Source of the DNA: Bacteroidota bacterium
GTDB taxonomy: Bacteria > Bacteroidota > Ignavibacteria > Ignavibacteriales > Ignavibacteriaceae
Assembly (NCBI GenBank): GCA_023433685.1
Contig: JAEYUD010000284.1
Span: 1 to 12,866 of the forward strand
DNA length: 12,866 nucleotides
Direction of reading: 5' to 3'
The position numbers were made by a program, and so were the translations under genes. Shown one piece after another: positions 1 to 6,276 of this stretch. Numbering within the stretch: position 1 is the stretch's first letter; each line of letters starts with the position of its first letter. The notes beneath the pieces were generated by a model that was not told where the DNA came from, made no database searches, and saw only the letters and a list, made by a program, of their open reading frames with translations.

Positions 1-318
1 CATCACAAGGGCGCTCTGAACGGAAACAAAGCTTCTTACTCCGCTGTCTCCTCTTTCGAGTTCCTGCATCACAAGACCGTAGGCGACATTGTTCATGTCG
101 GAACCGCCATATTGCGATGGAAGGTTAGCGCCGAACAGTCCTATCTCTCCCATTTTAGGGATCAGATCCATTGGGAAGGTACCCTCTCTATAGTTCTTTT
201 CAATGACCGGGATGATGTTGTCCTCAACAAAATCCCTGACCATATCCCTTACCATCTTTTCTTCATCTGACAATAGCGTATCGATATTAAAATAGTCTAC
301 ACCGCTGTATCCGGGCAT
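1..318 (-). CDS. Acyl-CoA dehydrogenase, glutaryl-CoA dehydrogenase-like (N-terminal 106 residues; runs off left edge)
   Basis: An open frame runs from the ATG at 318 to the window edge without a stop, giving 106 residues that begin MPGYSGVDYFNIDTLLSDEE. The segment is the all-helical N-terminal domain of the acyl-CoA dehydrogenase fold. Blocks such as REGTFPMDLIPKMGEIGLFG and ELERGDSGVRSF resemble glutaryl-CoA dehydrogenases more than short-chain acyl-CoA dehydrogenases. Family members are soluble FAD enzymes; glutaryl-CoA dehydrogenase oxidises and decarboxylates glutaryl-CoA to crotonyl-CoA in lysine and tryptophan breakdown. The start is supported by AGGAG about 6 nt upstream (minus strand). 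The catalytic base and most FAD contacts lie outside the window, so substrate specificity cannot be verified. A hairpin separates it from the aldehyde dehydrogenase upstream, and a promoter-like palindrome lies 41-54 nt before the ATG, so it probably has its own transcription start. Confidence 0.85.
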   Translation of the reverse strand, partial: MPGYSGVDYFNIDTLLSDEEKMVRDMVRDFVEDNIIPVIEKNYREGTFPMDLIPKMGEIGLFGANLPSQYGGSDMNNVAYGLVMQELERGDSGVRSFVSVQSALVM

Positions 319-358
319 TTGATCTCCTGTAAATTGATGTGCATTTTTTTGAAAAATA

Positions 359-396
359 TAACTTTAAAGTTAAGATTTTATAGAGAGGTGGGCAAA
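359..396 (-). promoter_or_regulatory. Candidate promoter with overlapping 14-bp palindrome upstream of the acyl-CoA dehydrogenase
   Basis: Bases 359-372 form a perfect palindrome, TAACTTTAAAGTTA. Read on the minus strand, its first half, TAACTTTA, matches the Bacteroidota -7 element TAnnTTTG except at the last base. A TTTG (393-396) lies exactly 20 nt upstream, as expected for the -33 element. Transcription would start near 358-360, about 40 nt before the ATG at 318. A dimeric regulator binding the palindrome would block the promoter. The motif match is read directly; that this organism uses a Bacteroidota-type promoter is inferred. Confidence 0.35.
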
Positions 397-419
397 CGAA
401 AACTTTAGGAATGATCCAA

Positions 420-453
420 ATATCCCGCTGTCAGAAGCACGACAGCAGGATAT
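420..453 (-). terminator. Hairpin after the aldehyde dehydrogenase, probable transcript 3' end
   Basis: Arms at 420-432 and 441-453 enclose an 8-nt loop. As DNA there is one mismatch (426/447), but in the minus-strand RNA that position is a U-G wobble, giving 13 continuous pairs. It starts 18 nt past the aldehyde dehydrogenase stop. The following U-run is short (ATATTTGG), so termination may be weak or the hairpin may instead protect a processed 3' end. Confidence 0.5.
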
Positions 454-470
454 GGAAATGTTATAACTTC

Positions 471-1835
471 TTACGCGATGTAAACGGTCTTTGTATTCAC
501 GAACTCCCGTATTCCCTGCAACGAAAGCTCCCTGCCGAAGCCTGATTTTTTGATACCACCGAATGGGAGCCTGGGATCACTTCTCACGAATCCGTTCACA
601 AAACAAGAGCCCGCTTCGAGTGATTCAAGAGCGACATTTCTTCCGAGTGAACGGTCTGAAGTGAAGATCGCGGCACCAAGTCCATACTCTGTTGAATTGG
701 CGATCTGAAGTGCCTCCTCCAAGTCACGCACTTTGATCAGTACGGCAACAGGTCCGAACACTTCCTCCGTGCAAACCGGTGAATCATCCGCGGCCTCCTC
801 AAGAACGGTTACAGGGTAATAGAAACCGGGCCCACCTGGAATATCGCCACCTATAAGAATTTTAGCTCCTTGATTTACAGAGGCTAAAACCTGGTTATGT
901 AGTGCTTTCCGCAGGTCATTCCTTGCCATAGGGCCAATGAAGGTACCCTGCTCGAACGGATCACCAACCTTCAACCCGGAAGCGAGTTTTAGAAATTCCG
1001 ATTTGAATTCCTCATAAACTTTCTCAAACACCAACACCCTTTTCGCGGCAATACAACTCTGCCCGGCGTTCAGAAACCTTCCGGTGATGCAAGCCTGAGC
1101 GGCTGACTTGATGACCGCCGTGTCAGTTACAATGTAGGGATCACTGCCTCCCAGTTCGAGAACGCATTTTTTAATCTCACTTCCAGCGATGGCAGCCACT
1201 GCACTGCCCGCCCGGGTGCTTCCGGTTAGGGTAACGGCGGCTATTTTGTCATTTCTGATAATTGCTTCCACTTCAGGTAGATCAGCAATAACTGTTCTAA
1301 AAACATTTTCAGGAAATCCGGCTTCCCGCATTATTTTTTCGATCTCAATCGCGCATCCCGTGACGTTGGGAGAATGCTTCAAAAGTCCACAGTTACCTGC
1401 CATCAGCGCGGGAGCCGCGAATCTGAAAACCTGCCAGAACGGAAAATTCCAGGGCATCACCGCCAATATCACTCCAAGTGGCCGGTACACGATAAAACTC
1501 TCCGAAGCATCGGTTTTGATCCGCTCAGGAGCCAAAAAAGTTTCACCATTTTCAGCGTAATATTCACAAACCCACGCCGATTTCTCGATCTCCCCCTCCC
1601 CTTGCGGCAAAGGTTTACCCATCTCACGTGCCATCAATTCAGCAAGGTATTTCTTCTTGTTTCTAAGAGCAGTTGCGGCTGCCAACAACCACTCTTTCCT
1701 CTCAATGAACGATGTTTTTCTGTAATCTCTGAAAGCAAGTTCAACCTTTTCAATCAGGACTGTTATCTCACCGGAATCCATGGGATTCCATTCGGAGATG
1801 GTTTTGCCCGTCGAAGGGTCTACCGAGTAAAACAT
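471..1835 (-). CDS. NAD(P)-dependent succinate-semialdehyde dehydrogenase-family aldehyde dehydrogenase
   Basis: The 454-residue protein is a complete aldehyde dehydrogenase of the short Sad/YneI-GabD1 type, a soluble enzyme oxidising an omega-semialdehyde to the acid with NAD(P)+. Visible landmarks: the oxyanion Asn130 in MPWNFPFWQ, cofactor Lys153 in LLKHSP, the glycine motif TLTGSTRAGS (202-211), general base Glu227 in LELGGSDPYI, nucleophile Cys261 in NAGQSCIAAKR, and Glu358-Phe360 in EEVFGPV. Length matches this subfamily, somewhat shorter than classical GabD (about 480). The ATG directly follows the TAA of the M64 peptidase gene (TAAATG) with only a weak GGGAAAA upstream, so translation is probably coupled. 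A glutaryl-CoA dehydrogenase-like gene lies downstream, so glutarate semialdehyde is as plausible a substrate as succinate semialdehyde. Family assignment is secure; substrate is not. Confidence 0.92.
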   Translation of the reverse strand: MFYSVDPSTGKTISEWNPMDSGEITVLIEKVELAFRDYRKTSFIERKEWLLAAATALRNKKKYLAELMAREMGKPLPQGEGEIEKSAWVCEYYAENGETFLAPERIKTDASESFIVYRPLGVILAVMPWNFPFWQVFRFAAPALMAGNCGLLKHSPNVTGCAIEIEKIMREAGFPENVFRTVIADLPEVEAIIRNDKIAAVTLTGSTRAGSAVAAIAGSEIKKCVLELGGSDPYIVTDTAVIKSAAQACITGRFLNAGQSCIAAKRVLVFEKVYEEFKSEFLKLASGLKVGDPFEQGTFIGPMARNDLRKALHNQVLASVNQGAKILIGGDIPGGPGFYYPVTVLEEAADDSPVCTEEVFGPVAVLIKVRDLEEALQIANSTEYGLGAAIFTSDRSLGRNVALESLEAGSCFVNGFVRSDPRLPFGGIKKSGFGRELSLQGIREFVNTKTVYIA

Positions 1836-3119
1836 TTATTTTCCCGTGTAATAGTCGATCATTCGCTGAATGGCGCGTTTACAAACAGTGCAGAAATTGT
1901 CCACTGATATCGAATTCATTGAGCAATCCTGTTTCGGTCTGTAAACTCCTTTAGCAACATATCCACCGCCCTCAAAAGCGCCGAGCTTCTTTTCAAACTC
2001 TTTTGTGGCAGGGGTCGGAATTGGAGTATCCTCTTTAACAAGGTCTTTCCATTTTGAGTCGAAATCAACCAATGTGGTGATATTTGGCTCGAGCGGCTCG
2101 AAACCGAGCGGATAAAAATCGTTGTATGCGGTGGAACTTGTATAATACTCATCCGCGAGGAAAGCGAAAGCGTGCCCAAACTCGTGAACAAACACATATT
2201 CAGAATATATGTTAAAATTCACGCAGGTCGCGTAATAATTGTAAATCGCGCCGCCTCCATATTTGTCGCTGTTAACGAGGATGTAAATTTGATCGTACGG
2301 AGCATTTGCCGCGAGGTCACGAACCGTATTGTATTCCTCTGTCATAAGATAGCGCTCTTCATCAAAAGTATAGAATGAAGTACCGGCGGCGGTGTTCACG
2401 TTTATTTTTTCGGCAGGAATATCGGTACCCGACTGCTGCGAAGGGGCCTCGATACCCCAGATATTGAATGAGGTTTTATTCTCTTTGTATGGCGAGGCAT
2501 TGAAGAGATATTGCGCGAAGCGGTTACAGTCTTTCTTGAACTGATCCATCTCTTTCGCGGTGTATCCTTCAGGGATGATCACGATATCCACCTTTTCGCC
2601 CGGATCACCGTTGTTTACAACCTTGAAGGAGGGATAGACATGATCACGGTCTTTCTTGATAAAGTAGTTTTTCGGGTCTATCGTCATTTCAAATTTCTTT
2701 ACGAACGACTGATCTTTTTGTCTCGTCGAGATAGTAAGCTTCACCGGTGCTTTAGGGAAAGGCATAACCACACTCTCTTCGAAGGCCTTGCTCAAAGTCA
2801 GGGACTCATTCGTGGTCTGCCACTCGGAAAAGAGGGTTGAATAGTGTTTTGTATAGATGAGTTTACCCGACTGAGCGTCATAAACTTCAGCCTTGTATTT
2901 GCCAAAATTGAAGGGATCAATCAGATTTTTCACCGGACCGCCCCAATGAGGCTCTTCTATCAGCGAACTGTAGTAGATGTAGTCTTCGGTCTTGTTTCCC
3001 GCGTGAATGTAGTCGAGGCGGAGGGTTTTGTTTTCAAAGTACTTCTCAAACTCTGTCTGAGCGTTGATGTTCACAACGAGAAAGAAAAATGAAAAGAGTA
3101 AAGATCGTAGAACTTGCAT
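1836..3119 (-). CDS. Secreted M64-family zinc metallopeptidase (IgA-peptidase M64 type)
   Basis: The 427-residue protein starts with a Sec signal peptide (basic MQVLR, hydrophobic LLFSFFFLVV, likely cut after NINA-20 before Gln21). Residues about 21-150 resemble the M64 N-terminal beta domain (YFENKTLRLDYIHAGN, HWGGP). The catalytic domain carries HEFGHAFAFLADEYY at 312-326: zinc ligands His312 and His316, base Glu313, and Asp323 as likely third ligand of this HExxHxxxxxxD arrangement. Upstream lies VDIVIIPEGYT (178-187), another family block. Near the C-terminus DCSMNS...FCTVC (Cys399, Cys410, Cys413) may form disulfides or a structural site. No secretion-system sorting domain is present, so it is probably periplasmic or released. 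M64 members include the clostridial IgA protease, but immunoglobulin as substrate is unlikely here. The start follows a 71-bp gap without a good Shine-Dalgarno; the signal peptide supports it. Confidence 0.93.
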   Translation of the reverse strand: MQVLRSLLFSFFFLVVNINAQTEFEKYFENKTLRLDYIHAGNKTEDYIYYSSLIEEPHWGGPVKNLIDPFNFGKYKAEVYDAQSGKLIYTKHYSTLFSEWQTTNESLTLSKAFEESVVMPFPKAPVKLTISTRQKDQSFVKKFEMTIDPKNYFIKKDRDHVYPSFKVVNNGDPGEKVDIVIIPEGYTAKEMDQFKKDCNRFAQYLFNASPYKENKTSFNIWGIEAPSQQSGTDIPAEKINVNTAAGTSFYTFDEERYLMTEEYNTVRDLAANAPYDQIYILVNSDKYGGGAIYNYYATCVNFNIYSEYVFVHEFGHAFAFLADEYYTSSTAYNDFYPLGFEPLEPNITTLVDFDSKWKDLVKEDTPIPTPATKEFEKKLGAFEGGGYVAKGVYRPKQDCSMNSISVDNFCTVCKRAIQRMIDYYTGK

Positions 3120-3190
3120 GATTTACCAATTTGTTAATAATCGGCAAATTTACTGATTTCTACTCTTTTTTTTCGGCTAAAAACTTAGGG

Positions 3191-3484
3191 TTATTCCGGT
3201 AACTTAATGAATCTGTCGATCGCGGAGGCCAATTTGAAATCGCGCCCCGTAATACCATTCGCGTCATGGGTGGAAGTGGTAATTCTCAGTTTATTCCATC
3301 CATACATCAGAATGTCAGGGTGATGATTTTGGTCTTCAGCCAGTTCGGCAATCTTGTTCACGGCAGTAACCACTTCCGTAAAATCCTTGAACTGATAATT
3401 TTTGGTGATCGAATCCCCTTCGCGGGACCAACCACTCAAGCCTTTCAACTCGTTCGATACCAGTTCGTCATTTAATTTCAACAT
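3191..3484 (-). CDS. 4a-hydroxytetrahydrobiopterin (pterin-4a-carbinolamine) dehydratase
   Basis: The 97-residue protein matches the PCD/DCoH family over its full length. The active-site signature is visible as EDQNHHPDILMYGWNKL (residues 50-66), followed by a histidine in TTSTHDANGIT and a conserved aspartate in GRDFKLA. The enzyme dehydrates the 4a-hydroxy pterin released by aromatic amino-acid hydroxylases, regenerating quinonoid dihydrobiopterin; it is cytosolic and usually oligomeric. No phenylalanine hydroxylase lies in the window, so the partner is elsewhere or the protein has another role, as suggested for orphan homologues. The ATG is preceded by a strong GGAGGAG about 5 nt away. It begins only 27 nt beyond the terminator T-run after clpC, which raises the question of how it is transcribed. 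Confidence 0.95.
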   Translation of the reverse strand: MLKLNDELVSNELKGLSGWSREGDSITKNYQFKDFTEVVTAVNKIAELAEDQNHHPDILMYGWNKLRITTSTHDANGITGRDFKLASAIDRFIKLPE

Positions 3485-3511
3485 CTTCTCCTCCGGTTGA
3501 GAAACAACTAC

Positions 3512-3538
3512 AAAAAAGGGCTGCCTTTTGAGCAGCCC
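3512..3538 (-). terminator. Rho-independent terminator after clpC
   Basis: On the minus strand, GGGCTGC (3538-3532), a 7-nt loop, and GCAGCCC (3524-3518) are followed by TTTTTT (3517-3512). The perfect 7-bp GC-rich stem plus U-run begins 6 nt after the clpC stop codon. This is a textbook intrinsic terminator separating clpC from the pterin dehydratase gene. Confidence 0.88.
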
Positions 3539-3544
3539 GGTAAA

Positions 3545-6043
3545 TTATACATTCAGGTCAGATCCAACTTCGAGTGAGCTTTCGTCCATGAAAACCAGGA
3601 AGTCGTTGTTCTCCAGATGACGGGCAACAATTCTGGTTCCCTCTTTGAACGAGCCTCTCAGAATTTCTTCACTAAGGGGATCCTCGATGTAGTTCTGTAT
3701 CGCTCTCTTCAAAGGTCTTGCCCCAAATTTTGGATCAAAGCCTTTATCAGCAAGGAAACTCTTTGCGGATTCATCGATAACAAGTTCAAGTTTGTTATCG
3801 TGGATGTTTTTCATCAGATCCTTTATCTCAACATCAATGATCTTAATGATATCATCTTTGTCCAGGTTTCTGAAGACGATCTGATCATCAAGTCTGTTGA
3901 GGAATTCGGGACTGAAAAGTTTCTTAACGGCATCATCAATAACACTCTTCATGCTGTCATACTGATCCTTCTGACCATCAGCACTGAAACCGAAAGAACC
4001 GGTGGTTCTGATATCACGGATGCCGATATTCGAGGTCATTATTATGATGGTATTCTTAAAATCAACTTTCCTGCCGAGGCTGTCAGTTAATCTCCCTTCA
4101 TCAAGAACCTGAAGGAGTAGAGAGAAAATATCAGGGTGTGCCTTCTCGATCTCATCGAAAAGCACTACTGAATAAGGTTTTCTCCTCACTTTTTCTGTGA
4201 GCTGACCGCCTTCTTCGTATCCTACATATCCCGGAGGCGCTCCAACAAGCCGGCTGACCGCGAACTTCTCCATATACTCACTCATATCGATTTTAATGAG
4301 GGCATCCTCACTGTCAAACAGGTATTTGGCGAGTACTTTGCAAAGTTCGGTTTTTCCGACTCCTGTAGGACCAAGGAAGATAAAGCTACCGATGGGTCTG
4401 TCAGGGTTTTTCAGTCCTGCTCTTGCCCTTCTGATCGCTTTCGTCAGTTTCTTGATCGGTTCATCCTGTCCGATGATACTTGATTTAAGAGCCTCTTCCA
4501 TGTTAAGAAGTTTTTCTGATTCTGTTTGGGCAACTCTCGTTACAGGAATACCGGTCATCATAGCGACCACAGTAGCTATGTCTTCCTCGGTAACGTCAAA
4601 GACATTTTCCTTCGATTTTAGCTCCCATTCCTCTTTCGCCACTTCAAGCTCAGAAAGGAGGGTTCTCTCTGTATCTCTCAAACGGGCGGCTTCCTCGTAA
4701 TCCTGCTGTTTTACCACGGCAGCTTTTTGCTTGCGAACGTTTTCAACTTCTTCTTCCATCTTGAGAATCTCAGCCGGCACTTCGTAATTCCGCATGTGCA
4801 CACGGCTACCGGCCTCATCTATGACGTCAATTGCCTTATCAGGGAGGTGGCGGTCGGTGATATAGCGAATACTCATTTTAACGGCTGATTCGATCGCGGG
4901 GGTTGAATATTTCACCCTGTGATGCTCTTCATATTTGATCTTGATATTCTCAAGTATCTGAATCGTATCATCATAACTGGGTGGTTCAACCATAACTTTT
5001 TGGAATCTTCTGTCCAGGGCACCGTCGGTTTCAATATATTTTCTGTACTCATCAAGGGTTGTGGCACCGATACACTGGAAGTCACCTCTCGCGAGAGCAG
5101 GTTTGAACATGTTCGACGCGTCAAGCGAGCCCGAGGCTCCACCTGCACCTACGATGGTATGAAGTTCATCGATGAAGATTATTACCTCTTTCGCTTTTTC
5201 AAGCTCTGTGAGGAGTGCCTTCATTCTCTCTTCAAACTGACCACGGTATTTGGTTCCGGCAACAAGTCCCGCGAGATCAAGGGTTACAACCCTTTTGTCC
5301 TGAAGGATTCTCGGAACCTTCTTTTCAATTATTCTGATCGCGAGACCTTCGGCGATGGCGGTTTTGCCCACTCCGGGTTCACCGATAAGAACAGGATTGT
5401 TCTTTTTTCTTCTGCTGAGTATCTGGGCAACACGTTCAATCTCGATCTCCCTGCCAATAACAGGGTCAAGTTTGTCTTCGAGAGCGAGCTTGGTGAGATC
5501 ACGTCCAAAATTGTCGAGCACAGGTGTTTTTGTTTTTTCCTGTTTCTTCCCTTGCGCGGGTGGAAGAGGATTGGAAGCACCACTTCCTTTATCAGCGTTC
5601 TGTTCCCTGCTCGAAAGCAAGGTGTTCAACTCACTCTTGGCTGCTTCATTCGAGAGACCGAACTGCATCAGTTTCTGCGTGGCGAGGGTGTCCTCATCCG
5701 TGAGGAGGGAAAGGAGAAGGTGCTCGGTGCCGATAACATCAGCCTTGTATATCTTGGCTTCGATCTGTGTAATTTTTAAAATCTTTTCAGCCTGTTTGGT
5801 CAGTGGCAGGTTACCTATGGTCAGGGTTCCACCACTCGATCTTAATGAATCTTCAATAACCTTTTTGAGTTCAAGCAGATCAATATCAAGATTCTTCAAT
5901 ATACGGACAGCCACGCCCTGGCCTTCTCTGATCAAACCAAGCAGCAAGTGCTCCGTGCCTATATAGTCGTGACCAAGTCTAACAGCTTCTTCTCTGCTGA
6001 GCCTGATCACGTCCTGCAGTCTGTCCGAAAAACTTCCATCCAT
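3545..6043 (-). CDS. clpC: ATP-dependent Clp protease ATP-binding subunit ClpC
   Basis: The 832-residue protein has full ClpC architecture. Two Clp-N repeats occupy about 1-145 (GHDYIGTEHLLLGLI and VIGTEHLLLSLL). The first AAA+ module has Walker A GEPGVGKT (221-228), Walker B IIFIDE and arginine finger GALDRRF (341-347). A ClpC-type middle domain with a UVR-like segment (VVKQQDYEEAARLRD, 443-457) distinguishes it from ClpB, whose middle coiled coil is far longer. The second module has GPTGVGKT (558-565), VVLFDE (626-631), sensor-1 SNIG (671-674) and sensor-2 GARPLKR (774-780). GSFGF at 682-686 lies where ClpC has its ClpP-docking loop, so it should feed a ClpP peptidase. It acts as a cytosolic hexamer. 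The ATG has AGGA upstream and a promoter candidate about 35 nt away. No mcsA, mcsB or ctsR homologue is adjacent, so arginine-phosphate targeting as in Bacilli is not indicated. Confidence 0.98.
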   Translation of the reverse strand: MDGSFSDRLQDVIRLSREEAVRLGHDYIGTEHLLLGLIREGQGVAVRILKNLDIDLLELKKVIEDSLRSSGGTLTIGNLPLTKQAEKILKITQIEAKIYKADVIGTEHLLLSLLTDEDTLATQKLMQFGLSNEAAKSELNTLLSSREQNADKGSGASNPLPPAQGKKQEKTKTPVLDNFGRDLTKLALEDKLDPVIGREIEIERVAQILSRRKKNNPVLIGEPGVGKTAIAEGLAIRIIEKKVPRILQDKRVVTLDLAGLVAGTKYRGQFEERMKALLTELEKAKEVIIFIDELHTIVGAGGASGSLDASNMFKPALARGDFQCIGATTLDEYRKYIETDGALDRRFQKVMVEPPSYDDTIQILENIKIKYEEHHRVKYSTPAIESAVKMSIRYITDRHLPDKAIDVIDEAGSRVHMRNYEVPAEILKMEEEVENVRKQKAAVVKQQDYEEAARLRDTERTLLSELEVAKEEWELKSKENVFDVTEEDIATVVAMMTGIPVTRVAQTESEKLLNMEEALKSSIIGQDEPIKKLTKAIRRARAGLKNPDRPIGSFIFLGPTGVGKTELCKVLAKYLFDSEDALIKIDMSEYMEKFAVSRLVGAPPGYVGYEEGGQLTEKVRRKPYSVVLFDEIEKAHPDIFSLLLQVLDEGRLTDSLGRKVDFKNTIIIMTSNIGIRDIRTTGSFGFSADGQKDQYDSMKSVIDDAVKKLFSPEFLNRLDDQIVFRNLDKDDIIKIIDVEIKDLMKNIHDNKLELVIDESAKSFLADKGFDPKFGARPLKRAIQNYIEDPLSEEILRGSFKEGTRIVARHLENNDFLVFMDESSLEVGSDLNV

Positions 6044-6079
6044 TTTGTCGTCCTAAGTTTTTATTTTTTTGGTTGATCG

Positions 6080-6108
6080 AATATAGACATTCTTGTTTTT
6101 TTATACAA
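6080..6108 (-). promoter_or_regulatory. Candidate clpC promoter
   Basis: On the minus strand, TTGTAT (6108-6103) and TATATT (6085-6080) are separated by exactly 17 nt, a good sigma-70 layout (4/6 and 5/6 to consensus). The same bases also fit the Bacteroidota form TTG-N20-TAnnTTTG with one mismatch (TATATTCG). Start would fall near 6073, giving a leader of about 30 nt. No CIRCE element or CtsR-type heptad repeat is visible, so classical HrcA or CtsR heat-shock control is not supported. Confidence 0.5.
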
Positions 6109-6157
6109 TTCAGGTAGAATTCAATCAGAAAACACTGACCGGAATCTTCCAATTCAG
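6107..6157. repeat. Helically phased AATTCA direct repeats upstream of clpC
   Basis: AATTCA occurs at 6107-6112, 6118-6123 and 6151-6156 (the first and third extend to AATTCAG). Start-to-start spacings are 11 and 33 bp, multiples of about one DNA turn, so all copies face the same side of the helix. The first copy overlaps the clpC -35 candidate. These could be activator or repressor boxes, or chance in an AT-rich spacer. Confidence 0.3.
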
Positions 6158-6213
6158 TCGCATACTTGTTAAACAAATCAAAACTCAAATTTGTTCTCAA
6201 AATAAATTCCCCT

Positions 6214-6225
6214 CTCATATATGAG
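6214..6225. promoter_or_regulatory. 12-bp palindrome upstream of floA, candidate operator
   Basis: CTCATATATGAG is a perfect inverted repeat 51 nt before the floA ATG and about 140 nt from the clpC candidate promoter. It sits where the floA promoter would be expected, but I cannot define a convincing -10/-35 pair there. The palindrome is certain; function as a binding site is inferred. Confidence 0.3.
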
Positions 6226-6276
6226 TGATTTTTAGTATCTTGAGGGGATTATTTAATAAATCTTATCGGAGCAAAA

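Noticed and set aside
1374..1907. 177-codon plus-strand frame opposite the aldehyde dehydrogenase
   Set aside because: Runs antisense across the dehydrogenase-peptidase junction, with no ribosome site or domain.
3128..3150. AATTTG-N11-CAAATT inverted repeat and a TAAATTTG (-7-like) upstream of the M64 gene
   Set aside because: The -7 motif matches well, but no TTG occurs at the required spacing, and 6-bp arms in AT-rich DNA are expected by chance.
5086..5097. CTCTCGCGAGAG perfect palindrome
   Set aside because: It lies within clpC over codons for the conserved ALARGD block, so the symmetry is explained by coding constraint and this genome's fondness for TCGCG.
4919..5779. 286-codon open frame on the plus strand opposite clpC
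   Set aside because: It is wholly antisense to strongly conserved AAA+ motifs; its translation has no recognisable domain. It is a shadow of clpC codon usage.
5355..5966. 203-codon plus-strand frame opposite the ClpC N-terminal region
   Set aside because: Antisense to the Clp-N repeats and first Walker motif; serine/arginine-rich low-information translation typical of shadows.
5979..6218. 79-codon minus-strand frame covering the clpC leader
   Set aside because: It overlaps the clpC start in another frame and contains the clpC promoter candidate; no ribosome-binding site or domain.
6044..6276. Search for CIRCE (HrcA) or CtsR sites controlling clpC
   Set aside because: No TTAGCACTC-N9-GAGTGCTAA or tandem heptad repeat is present.
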